Both the position numbers and the translations under genes were made by a program. A stretch of 64,000 nucleotides of DNA, taken from contig CM007990.1 in the NCBI GenBank assembly GCA_002189035.1, forward strand, positions 2,790,001-2,854,000, in the 5' to 3' direction. Positions within the stretch are counted from its first letter, which is position 1, and each line of letters begins with the position of its first letter. Positions 1 through 10,041 of this stretch are shown here, in pieces. This stretch comes from Utricularia gibba. Taxonomy: Eukaryota > Streptophyta > Magnoliopsida > Lamiales > Lentibulariaceae. The notes beneath the pieces are model-generated. The model saw only the letters and a list, made by a program, of their open reading frames with translations, was not told the DNA's origin and did not search any database.

Positions 1-1636
1 TGCAAGTTAGCCTGAGTGTAAACACCTAGGGTGATAATGAAGTAAGGGTATCATATTACTTCAAATACAACCCATCAGCAATATTATAATTTCTAGTGAA
101 GGTTCCACTGTAAGCATCCATTATTAGGTAACTAGATTTAAGGCACCTCAAATTCCAGTATAGCTGGATTTAGAGAATGGAACATCTTAGAATCCCCAAA
201 TGAATGCCCTGTACATGTAATATCCAATGGACTGTAATTTCTTTAGATGTCACAAACTAAAGGTTTTCCGTATAAAAAACATTTATATGTTGAATATGCT
301 ATCCACCAGTATTCTACATGAAAATAAATGTAGTAGTAGCAAGTTCAAGTTGATCCACAGAAAGCAATCGATTTTTAATTGCTAGTCTTACTGTAAGCTG
401 GATTTAATAGGGGGTGTGGCAAGTTGTTTGGAAATACGTAAAAATAGGGAAATAAACATTTTTGGTGCACACTACTACCATAGAACAATGTGTAAATCCC
501 TACTCTAATTGAGCTAGATGAAAATAACTGCCAAACATAAACTGAGAAAGAATCTAGCTAACATGATGGCCATGACTTAAGAGCATGCATTAACAAAGGC
601 ATAAGTCAAGCAGTTTCTCAATTTCTCACTATAGTGTTTAAGGTTATTTGTCTCATTTAATGATAAATAAAAACAACTACCTAAAACACACAACTAAAGA
701 AATACATAAAATGTGCAGCCATGAAGTTGAACAAAACTTTTAAAAATAGCTCCAGAAATTCTACTTCCGTAGTTTTATTCAACAATAAGGTTTTCCTAAG
801 AATTGTTCCTTTGAGTAGGTGAATAGCACTCTCTTGCTACTTTAACTCTATCATAGCTTCTTATTTTGCAGCACATAATGGTGGTTTCGCTATCTTGTTC
901 GAGATACCCTATTCGTCTACTATCTCTGTTTTCTCCCCCAAGAGATGCAAAAATTAATAGAATGTAATGAGAAAATGAAACATAATGAAGGTAAAAATAA
1001 CTTTCAAAGGTGATGCAAATGCATCTTTTAAAACAATAGAAAATCACTTATCAACCCTATACCCTTCATGATTGCAAGTGAAGTTCCAACTCTATGAGGT
1101 TTTGCTAAGATCGGGCATGCTTAGCAAATGTTGAATCTTTTTCCAATTAATTCATATTTTGGGCTCCTCCTATGTAGATGGCATTCAATTCAAAATGTTC
1201 TTTGCAAGGTTCCATAAGGCTTCCATCACGATTGTCATGTTCTAGCATAAAACTATGAACTTGGTTTTGGGTGAGGAGTTACTCGTGGCAATTCGTGAAG
1301 CATGAGTAGTAGGGGTATGGGTCTCTGGCCAAGCCTTTAGTGAGTGTTGTTCTATTTTCTCTCCCTCCTCAAAGGAGAACTAAGTTGCACTCGTACAAAT
1401 ATAAACTAGTAATTACTTGCATCAAGGAAACTAAGTTGCATTTTTTGATCTTCTAAGAGAACTCAATAAGGTACTAGTCATGTTTTTCTCATGATTCAAA
1501 TAACACGAAACGACTTTTAGTCAACTTGAAGAAAGCGGGAACAAGAAGACCAAGCTTGGTGATCATAAAAACATGAACTTGGAAATTTTTATACACTAAG
1601 GTAAAACCTCATTATCATTCTAGAGAGTCCCTAAAC
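1..1636. other. AT-rich intergenic DNA, no gene seen
   Basis: No reading frame here has recognisable protein similarity; those present are short and have low-complexity translations. No RNA gene or clear terminal repeat was found. It is probably old decayed repeat or spacer DNA. Confidence 0.5.
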
Positions 1637-1641
1637 AAGAT

Positions 1642-2172
1642 TGATAAGGGAAAAATCGGCCAAGGGTAATCGGTTCCTAAAAGGCTGCCAAAAGAGATCC
1701 CGAGGGAATAACGCCAGACGACAGATCGACGTCTGTCAGAAATCTGACAGGAATGGCCATATTACACAGCCTGAAAAGCGGCCAAATTACAGCATAACAG
1801 GCGGCCGATATCTAAAAAGCGAGATCGTATAGCAGAAGCAGAAAGCAACCGATGTTTGCAGACACCAGAATTCAGTCAGAGTGAGCTCTCCTATAAATAG
1901 ACGGAATTATGACAAGAAATGGGTTGGACTCAAAAAAGATTTCTTCAAGTTGTATTCTCCATTTTCGCAACCTCCACCTAGTGAAACTCTTTTCCGGCGA
2001 GCTCCGGCAGCTCCGTGGTTTTTCCGCTCTCCGGCGGTTTCCACGTAAAAAATCCCTGTTCACTCTTATTTTAATCGTACTAGCCGTGAAGAAGGTGACT
2101 AAGTGTGGCATTCCCGACCGCGCCTATCACCTAAAATCGGCCTCTCACCGGATACCGATTTCACCCATAACA
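1642..2172 (+). mobile_element. Solo LTR of the Tat-like gypsy family
   Basis: This 531 bp block begins TGATAAGGG and ends CATAACA. It matches, in the opposite orientation, both LTRs of the gypsy element at 6724-15572. It is flanked by a perfect 5 bp target duplication, AAGAT at 1637-1641 and 2173-2177. No internal gag or pol sequence lies beside it. A complete LTR with matching target duplications and no body is the usual product of recombination between the two LTRs of an inserted element. The short reading frames inside are chance frames. Confidence 0.92.
1892..1899 (+). promoter_or_regulatory. TATA box of the solo LTR
   Basis: TATAAATA sits 250 bp into the LTR, where a U3/R promoter is expected. 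The same motif is kept in the two full-element LTRs, read on the minus strand at 6998-7005 and 15457-15464. Confidence 0.6.
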
Positions 2173-2428
2173 AAGATGAACCTAGAAATTTAAGAAAAAC
2201 AATGTTTCCTTATGTTCCAAAGGTTCTCAAATGGTCTTCTTTTCTTTCTTGTTTCTCATATTTATATCTCTATGAAAACAGATTTCTAGATGAAATTTTT
2301 TCCCTTTGTGATACCTTCCATTTTCCAACACATACCTTTGACGCAAGGATATGATTGGTTGAAGTATCAGTTCTTATTGGATAGGATGGCAGTATAGAAA
2401 AAGGTGTGGGTTCTAGGTTCATACATTA

Positions 2429-2836
2429 TTAGGCTTGGACTGCATCTCCCTCATCTAGGATCATTGACATTCCAATAAAACCTCCATAATGAACTTTATA
2501 TTCCGATCGAATTGTAGTGGCCCACTTAGTGAATCGTCCTTCCTTTAGAGCATCTTCAACCGTCGGTGGATAAAACATCATATCACCATTATTAATTGTC
2601 CATCCTCCCCTATTTTTGTCTACCAACCATTGTGAAATCATTTTTTATATATCCGTCTTTTTTAATGCATAAGTCAGATATCTACTAGACAAACACCATT
2701 CAATTCTTCCTTCTCTATTGGCATGATTTTTGCTTCTCCACTTAATAATTGTCTTTTGAGATATACACTTAAGATACTTTGAAACCCTAGCCAGATGCAG
2801 ACAGCCATATTGAAATGGTGATGTTGATTTTAACAA
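2429..2836 (-). pseudogene. Unidentified coding-like reading frame with one stop
   Basis: Two reading frames on the minus strand, 2836-2645 and 2641-2429, are in phase and separated by one TAA codon at 2642-2644. The second part has a mixed, protein-like composition with WTINNGDMMFYPPTVEDALK and KVHYGGFIGMSMILDEGD, and ends at a natural stop. I do not recognise the family. It could be the last exon of a decayed or retrocopied gene. The surrounding DNA (2178-3086) shows nothing else. Confidence 0.25.
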
Positions 2837-3086
2837 TTGGGCTTCTCTTTGATTTCTATCTTATGGCATTTTAGTTCGTAATTACAAAAGAGTTTCATGC
2901 TTTATTACATGTGCTAATGGATCAGTGGTTTCTCATTGATGCAGTAGATTTTGTGCACCCAAGAGACGTTTGGCTACTATTGGAAAAGTGCCTTCTAATA
3001 TTGGATTAGAAGTTTAAGTGAGCTAATTGAGGTAAACTTATAGAATGATGCATGGTAGCCTTTTAGATTTATTATATAAAGAGTCA

Positions 3087-3480
3087 TTTTTAGTGTTCAA
3101 GAAAATAATTCATTCTATGAGTAATTGTAAAAAGTTGGTTAAATGACTTATTGGCAGTTTTCTAGATTTGTTTGAATATAGAATAGTTTTAGTTTTCAAG
3201 GGAATCATTCAATTTGTAAGTAGTTGTAGGAAGTTGATTAAATGATTTTTTGTTAGCTTTCTAGAATTGTGTGTATGAAGGAGTAGTTTTGGTTTTATCA
3301 AGTAAATGATTCAATTTGAGAGTGTTTGTAGTAAGTTGATTGAATGATTATTTAGTAGCTTTGTAAACTTGTTTGTGTATGCACGAACAGTTTTAGTTTT
3401 GAAGGAAATGCTTGACTTATTGAATGGTTGTATGAAATTAGTTAAATCATTCTTTTGGTAGCTTAGCCTCGGGAGGTAGT
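3087..3480. repeat. Degenerate tandem repeat, about four copies of 100 bp
   Basis: A block beginning with a TTTAGTTTTCAAG-like phrase recurs at about 3087, 3187, 3287 and 3392. In each copy a phrase like GATTCAATTTG, then GTAGTTGTAGGAAGTTGATTAAATGATT, then a TTTCTAGA-like phrase follow in the same order. The copies differ by many substitutions and small indels, so the array is old. It lies just upstream of the Harbinger genes and may be part of that element. Confidence 0.75.
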
Positions 3481-3617
3481 ATTGTTGATGTGATATACAA
3501 TTACTATATAATTATTTATGGTTCTATATTATCAATACTACTTTGTCACTAGTAGTTTAAGTGAACTATTGGTTGTTTTGTATTTATATTATGATCTTTA
3601 TGTTATCATTATTGTAG

Positions 3618-4140
3618 ATGATTGATCAAAGTGGATTACAATCAAAAAGTTGGACTGAAGATAAAGAACTTCTTCTTGTTTCAGCTTGGTTGAATGCTAG
3701 TATTGACCGTATAAGTGCAAATTCGTAGAAGGTAGACTATTTTTGAGCGAGAGTTGCTGCTTGTTATTTTTGAGCGAAATATCATGATATTGATGCTTTG
3801 AGGAAAAAAATAGAACAACTTAAATTGAGATGTCCAAAAATTGCTAGTTGTTATAGTCAAGTGTAAAGTAGGGCAACAAGCGAAATGAATGAATATGATT
3901 ATAAACGAGAAGCTGCATCCCTGTTCAAGCAACAAAATAGGGAAAGATTTTAGTCATTCAAGTTGTTGGGAAATTTTGAGAAAGGAATCAAGGTAGAAAA
4001 TGATAATATTTTAAATTTATTTATATTAGTTTTCTCACTTATAAACAATATGAATGTTTTTATGACAGTCCATTAATCTCGAAAGTAAGGCAAGAAAAGG
4101 TGTAATGAGAATGAAACAGAGAAAGAAACAGAAACTCTAG
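3618..4140 (+). pseudogene. Myb/SANT-like partner protein of a PIF/Harbinger transposon, decayed
   Basis: Starting with ATG at 3618, the frame reads KSWTEDKELLLVSAWLNAS, close to the trihelix Myb/SANT-like domain at the start of the second protein of plant PIF/Harbinger elements. Further on, across stops and frameshifts, come a KIASCYSQV-like segment and a segment like EYDYKREAASLFKQQN. These correspond to the later conserved blocks of the same family (GCYxQ, then the acidic helix before the WxxL end). In working elements this protein binds the terminal repeats and carries the transposase into the nucleus. The transposase relic follows on the same strand. At least four in-frame stops are visible, so it cannot be translated in full. 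Confidence 0.7.
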
Positions 4141-4666
4141 AAACACAACATGATGTGCATCCTATGGGTCAAAAAATAACGAAGTGAATGCATAGTGGTG
4201 GTAGTAAGATGCTATTCAATCTCAAACTGGAGTGCGGGATATGTAAAATAAACTTCAAATATTGAAGTAAATTGGGAAACTATGTTCTCTAAAGTTGGAT
4301 GATTGCACATTTAAACAAAGGAACTTGTAGAATGCAGTAATGAATAGGCTACAAGTTATACTGTAATCTCCACCAAATATAAATTATGTTGCTTCAGCAA
4401 CAATATAAGTTGATCATAGACAAGTAGGTGTTGAATATGTTGTAAACTTGTGTATCATATTTATGTACGATAACAAATATGTTTTATGTAGGAAAGAAAC
4501 TTCTTTAATGGACAAGTAATAGATTTTACATTTATAAAATTATAATTTTCATGAAAAAATATGTTGAATAATCAAGATATAAAATATTTTAAAGAAAATG
4601 AATATTTTAAAGCTTCAGAATAGTTTAAAGAAAAGAAATATTTTAAAGTTTTAAAATAATTTACAA

Positions 4667-5730
4667 ATGAAGTATATAAAAGACTATGTGATCCTCTTCG
4701 TTTTGCATTCCTACACCCATATCATATCTCTTTTCATGGATCATGAAAACTTTTCATTTTTCATTCCAATTGCTACGATGGACTTGGAAGGAATAGTTCA
4801 AGCAGGAGGTAATCATATTTTAAATAATTATGCAACTAGTGAAGAAGGATCTAGAAAATATTAAGCATCTCATCGTTATATGGAGTGTAAACTGAAACTA
4901 GTTATGCTAGATTGTATCAAGATTATTTTCTTGATCAATCGACATATAATGAAGACATATTTTAGTGATGATTTAGCATGCAACGTCCTCTATTTCTACT
5001 GATTATTAATGCTCTCCAATACTCTGATCCTTTTTTTCAAGATAAAATTGATGCCTCCAAATGCGTATAGGGGGAGACCATTGCACTCAAGTGCCTTCGT
5101 CATTTTGTTTCAGGCAATGGCTTAAATTTTGAAGCGCAATACATAAGAGCTCCAACCGTAGAGGACATGCAATGTTTACTAAGCTTTGGGTAAACTCATG
5201 GATTTCTTGGTATGCTTAGAAGGGTAGATTGTATGCATTGGTAGTGGAAGAATTATCCTCTTGCATGGCAAGGACTATATTCACGTGGAGACAATTGAAA
5301 ACCAACTCTGATGTTAGAGGAGATTGCTTTTGTTGACACCTAGATGGCGTGCCTTCTTTGGAATGTCATGCTTAAATTATGATTTAAATGTATTATTTCA
5401 TTCTCCTCTATTCCAAGATTTTCATGGTAGTGTTGCTCCAAGAGTTCAATTCTCAATAAATGCTCACATGTATTTTTACACTGTCTCAAGGTTCAAAAGG
5501 AAGGATTATTCTATCCATTAGCAGAATACGGTGAAGGATGTGGAATAAGCTTTTGGTATTTACAAAATCAATTCTATTGTGACAATACCTGCAAGAGTGT
5601 GAGATTGAGACACAATTTTTAAAATATTGCGTATGCATGCATAATACTACACAATATGATTATTGAGGATGAAGATCATACTATTCCTTTTACTAATGGT
5701 GAAGTTGAATATAATAAAGTGAGAATTTAA
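4667..5730 (+). pseudogene. PIF/Harbinger transposase (plant transposon protein family), decayed
   Basis: Reading across frames gives, in order, an N-terminal YFSDQSTYNEDIF-like block, then SMQRPLFLLIINALQYSDPF, then GFLGMLRRVDCMHW with WKNYPLAWQGLYSRGDN. The last is the signature around the first catalytic Asp (IDCMHW.WKNCP.AW.G...G in the family). Near the end, at about 5600-5700, comes ACIILHNMIIEDED, the typical C-terminal block. The coding sequence is broken by many stops and frame changes. With the Myb-like relic just upstream it forms one old two-gene Harbinger element. I could not identify its terminal inverted repeats. Confidence 0.8.
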
Positions 5731-6127
5731 AAACCAATATTTTATTCCAATGTGCAACTCAACATGAATTCATTTATTCTTCAAGTAACTCAATCTCAAG
5801 ATTACGTTATGCATCATCGACTTAAGGATCATTTAGTTGAATATATTTGAGCTTAGTTTGAGAACCCACGATGAAAATTGTATTTTTCTTCTATATTTTT
5901 ATTAATATATTTTCTTTATGAATTATTCTTATTTTATTAGTAAATTGATTTATATTGTAAGGTTATGGTTATAGTTACAATATCTTATATTGGTTATGAA
6001 CGGGAAGAAAATGTACTTAAATAGAAGGATCCTTTTAATTTTGCATGAGACATTTTTTCTAGAAAGTAAGAATGTAAAGTAGTGAGGGTTGAATATTTGA
6101 AGAGGACAATATTGTGCAAGATGAGGA
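5731..6127. other. Non-coding DNA, partly repeated at 16085-16245
   Basis: No gene is seen. The part from about 5960 to 6127 aligns at roughly 70 percent with 16085-16245. Shared landmarks are the TTTTAATTTT phrase, AAAAATGTAAA-like phrases, GTGAGRGTTG and AGATGAGG. Confidence 0.6.
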
Positions 6128-6723
6128 TGATAACACTGTTTTTATTATATTTTTATGTGTATTTAGGTATGTTTTATAAGGTAAAATGTTGTTTCGTATG
6201 CGTAATTGTCTCCTTTTGTGTATTTAATTGGCGGAAATATATTTGTTGCGAAAATAGACCCAATTGGCAATAATTGAGTTCAAAACACTAATGTTTCTTT
6301 TAGTCAGTGCTTAAGTATTAACAGGGTAAAAGTTAAATTAACAACACACTTTCTACGTTGACAAGTCAAAAGAGGATAAAAAAAAAGTGTGGAAAAGCAA
6401 CTTTTAGCCAAAAGTAGTCACTTTCTCAAAAGATAAGATTTGGAATAAAAATCTTCCTTCTAGAAACCCAAGGAAAAAAATGGAGATATCCTTCTTTTGA
6501 ATGGGAAAATAAAAGAGAAAGGAAGAGAGAGAACGAGAGCAGTGAGAGGCGTGAAGCGAGGAGAATAGCAGTTCTCTAATGAACAGTTGTGACCAGCTTC
6601 CAGATCCATGTCTTCAAACCATTTTTCCATCCACAACTTTCAAATTCAACAAACCTACAACTTACAACATCGGCTTAACACTTTTATTTTCATTTTCTGG
6701 CTTTCTATTTCTGACTTTGAATG

Positions 6724-7255
6724 TGTTATGGGTGAAATCGGTATCCGGTGAGAGGCCGATTTTAGGTGATAGGCGCGGTCGGGAATGCCACACTTAGTCA
6801 CCTTCTTCACGGCTAGTATGATTAAAATAAGAGTGCACAGGGATTTTTTTACGTGGAAACCGCCGGAGAGCGGAAAAACCACGGAGCTGCCGGAGCTCGC
6901 CGGAAAAGAGTTTCACTAGGTGGAGGTCACGAAAAAAGAGAATACAACTTGAAGAAATCTTTTTTGAGTCCAACCCCTTTCTCGTCATAATTCTGTCTAT
7001 TTATAAGAGAGCTCACTCTGACCGAATTCTGGTGTCTGTAAACATCGGTTGCTTTCTGCTCCTGCTATACGATCTTGCTTTTCAGGTATCGGCCGCCTGT
7101 TATGCCGTAATTCGGCCGCTTTTCAGGCTGTGTCATATGGCCGTACCTGTCAGATTTCTGACATACGTCGATCTGTCGTCTGGCGTTATCCCCTCGGGAT
7201 CTCTTTTGGCAGCCTTTTGGGAACCGATTACCCTTGGCCGATTTTTCCCTTATCA
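6724..7255 (-). repeat. 3' LTR of the gypsy element
   Basis: A complete LTR of 532 bp. On the minus strand it starts TGATAAGGG at 7255 and ends CATAACA at 6724. The inner flank on the minus strand, AGAGGGGCTGAA, is a plausible polypurine tract. A TATAAATA box lies at 6998-7005 (minus). Confidence 0.9.
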
Positions 7256-7465
7256 TTCAGCCCCTCTGATTTGCCGATACTAGCCCTTTTCGGGGTAAAT
7301 TGGGGGATCAGAACTACTACAATACCGATTCTTGAGTTGCCGCTTCCCCCGAATAGGCCACATGCCGTTCTCTGCCACGCGTCGGCTCGTTGGCACGCCA
7401 CGTTTTTTCCCACTCATTCTGGGTACTCCAAACGTCACGACGCTTCGTCTCCCTAACCTTTCGCG

Positions 7466-7473
7466 TATAAATA
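7466..7473 (+). promoter_or_regulatory. Candidate TATA box for the antisense gene
   Basis: TATAAATA on the plus strand, 256 bp upstream of the antisense ORF start at 7729 and 210 bp inside the 3' LTR, so it is not an LTR promoter. Position and strand suit an independent promoter for the antisense transcript. This is an inference from motif and position only. Confidence 0.45.
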
Positions 7474-7728
7474 AGCGCCCTTCGCGTCAGTTCTTTCCTT
7501 TGCGCTTTCTGTTGCCTGCAAGAGTTTTGTGCCCTCCGTGCTCCGTCACACTCGTCCGCCGCTCGATCGTCGCGATATCCGTCGGAAAACGTCAATTTTC
7601 CAGGTATCATTCGGTTCTTCGTCTTTTCCGTTCGGTCTTCTGGGATTTTTGACGGGTTCCCTTGTCGTTCTAAGTCCTTCCCCTTTCCTAACTCCTGCCT
7701 CGTTCTAGGGTTTTGGGCTTCTTTGAAA

Positions 7729-10041
7729 ATGGGTAGAAGATCTAGTGAACTAAACATCCCTTCCCTTCGCATTCGGTACTCGATCCCTGATGAATACCAA
7801 CTTTCTCATGCTCGGGATACTGAAATCCCTTGGGGGGTTGGTAAGGACCCCCTGCCTCCGTTCAGTTTCCCAATTTCACTTGCCTATTTCAAAAGCGGTT
7901 TACGCTTCCCTCTTCACCCTTTAATAGTCCGTTTTCTCTATACTTATCAATTCCGATTTACTGTCTTGCCCCGAATTCCATATTCTGCTTTACCACTTTC
8001 CTTTTCTATTCGGCCGGTATGGATCCGGCTATGACTCTGGTAGACTTCTGTCATCTCTTCAAGATAGCCGTTCGTAAAGCTAAGTCCCCGATGGATGGCC
8101 GATCTCACTTTCAATTCCGCCGATTTGAAGATAACCCCAACTTTGTTGTTAAAGCCTCCGATACCCACCATGATTGGTGGTCTTCTTTCGTTTGGATAGC
8201 TCCCCCTTTGGGTTCTCGGTGGAACTTCCCAGTCGATCCCCCAACTCCTTTCAGGATCAAGATCTTGGGTGCGTATCGGTCTTCTTCCGAATCTCGCGAA
8301 GTCCTTTATGAGAGGCTTAGTCGGGGCTCAGTTCGGTACGAGTCTCGTGCCTTGATGTTCTCGAGTGAGTCGTTGAAAAGATCAAGTATTATCAGTCGTT
8401 CCCGAGACCTCCATTGGCCCGATATCATTCCTTTCGACGGCACCGATTCGAGGAGCCTTCCTCTTAGCCCCTCTTCATCCTTCCCTCTTGTTCCGGCTTC
8501 ACCTCCAATTCCCCCACCTGTTCAAACTAGGGCCCCCAAGAAAAAGAAGAGGGTTAAGACAGTTGCGCACAAACCCTCAAAGAGGCAAAGAGGTAGTCAG
8601 GTTCAGCTCTCCCAAGTTTCAGAATCGGCACTATGCCTTATTGCTTTTCCTTCTTTCGTTTTCAGCTGAAGAGATGGTTCGGAGAAGCTCTCTGGAAGAT
8701 TCGGTGATGGCGCGGTTCTCCGCCAAGATGCAGAGGGCGCAGGAACCCGAGGATCCCTCCCTGCACCAGTCTGTCTCCTATTTAATAGTTACCGCGAATT
8801 CCCGATTATAAACCCCTCCCCTTTTTTTTTTGGTTTTTCTTTCAGGCTGATACGATTGGAGCTCAGTTGGACGCCACTGATCCTTCCTCGGGGGAAGATC
8901 AAGTAGTAGAAGTCTCCGAGACCCGGGAGTTGACTTCCCGTCCTTCAGCCGGGAAAGGGAAAGAGAAACTTCCTCCATCACCCGATCTCAGCGATACTCC
9001 TATCCCCGATGCAAGATTCTTTTCGGCTGGTGCTTCAACATCGGCTCTTCCAATCGAGTTACAGAGGGATTCTACCCTTGTAGAAGTAAGGGATAACCCG
9101 GTGCTTCCTCTACCCTCAGTTCCAGCTGAACTAAGGGGAATCCTGGATAGAGCTATGTCTAATACCTCGGGTGTTCAGCCGGAGACGGTAGTTGAAGGGA
9201 TCTGGCAGGTACGTATCCCGTTTCCTCTTCTAAATTCTAATTAGTCGGTCCTTGACTAGGGATATTCTTTCAGGCTCTGACTCTTGGGTGGGGAATGGTT
9301 AGAGAGGTTGGCTCTCAATCGGAGGAAGTCTCTCGGCTTCGGGCCCAAGTTGTGGCTCAGAGCACCCAGATAAAGTTGTTGGAGGAGGAGGGGAGTTCGC
9401 TGAAAACCGTTTTAGGGAAGCGCAGCCGCCAGGAGGAAGAACTACGAAATGTGATCGAGGAAATGGGAAAGGCGGTTGACGACGCTCAATCGGAGAGAGA
9501 GGGCTTCAAAGTCCGATTTGAGGAGGCAGAAGCGGAGTTAGAGCATGCCAGGGGCCGCATTTCAGCATTGGAGGCCGATTTACTTGATCAGCAAGCATCT
9601 CGGCAGGGTCTTCTGGATGACTTTGTCAATTCGGCCTGTTTTGCCGAACTCTCCGATATCTATGCAGGACATTTAATCGGCTTACTTCTATACCGTCAAA
9701 GACGACATTTCAGCCGGGAATTTGGGCTTTCAATCATGGATCCGCGCTTCGACATGATAAACCCCCTGACGAAGGATGAGAACATGCTTGATGTTATCGC
9801 GGATACCTTCCAGGCCCCGGAGTTCGGGTTCGAAGCTGATCGGGAGCGACTGATTTCGCTAATTCGGGCGAGGATAGGGCGAGAGAATGACGCAAAGTTG
9901 AGGGCAAGGATGGAACGGCATACCGGTTCCTCTGCCAATCCTCCCGATAATCCCCCATCCCCTCCTGTACTTGGGAGTTCCACGCCATCTAATTGTTCCA
10001 GTCGATATGCTCCTTTTCTGATCACCCTTGAAATCCGATAA
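7729..10041 (+). pseudogene. Antisense gene of the gypsy element (putative gypsy-type transposon domain), spliced, one frameshift
   Basis: A gene on the strand opposite to pol. My model has four exons: 7729-8592, 8666-8787, 8846-9208 and 9274-10041, with GT-AG introns whose acceptors follow pyrimidine tracts. The first exon encodes the conserved domain of the putative plant gypsy-type transposon family, with IPDEYQLSHARD, SLAYFKSGLRFPLHP and, after a one-base frame change near 7956-7962, LAPNSI. The third exon is acidic and Ser/Pro-rich. The fourth is a long coiled coil (residues rich in E, L, R, Q) followed by a GFEADRERLISLIRARIG block. About 700 residues in all. Apart from the single frame change it is open, whereas pol opposite is broken many times. 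Its function is unknown even in well-studied Tat elements. Confidence 0.72.

Noticed and set aside
1909-2193. 94-codon frame in the solo LTR as a small gene
   Set aside because: It lies wholly inside the LTR apart from a few codons and is present only because the GC-rich U3/R region has few stops.
7049-7456. Long plus-strand frames over the gypsy 3' LTR
   Set aside because: They cross the LTR boundary, have no conserved domain, and the LTR copies have different frames.
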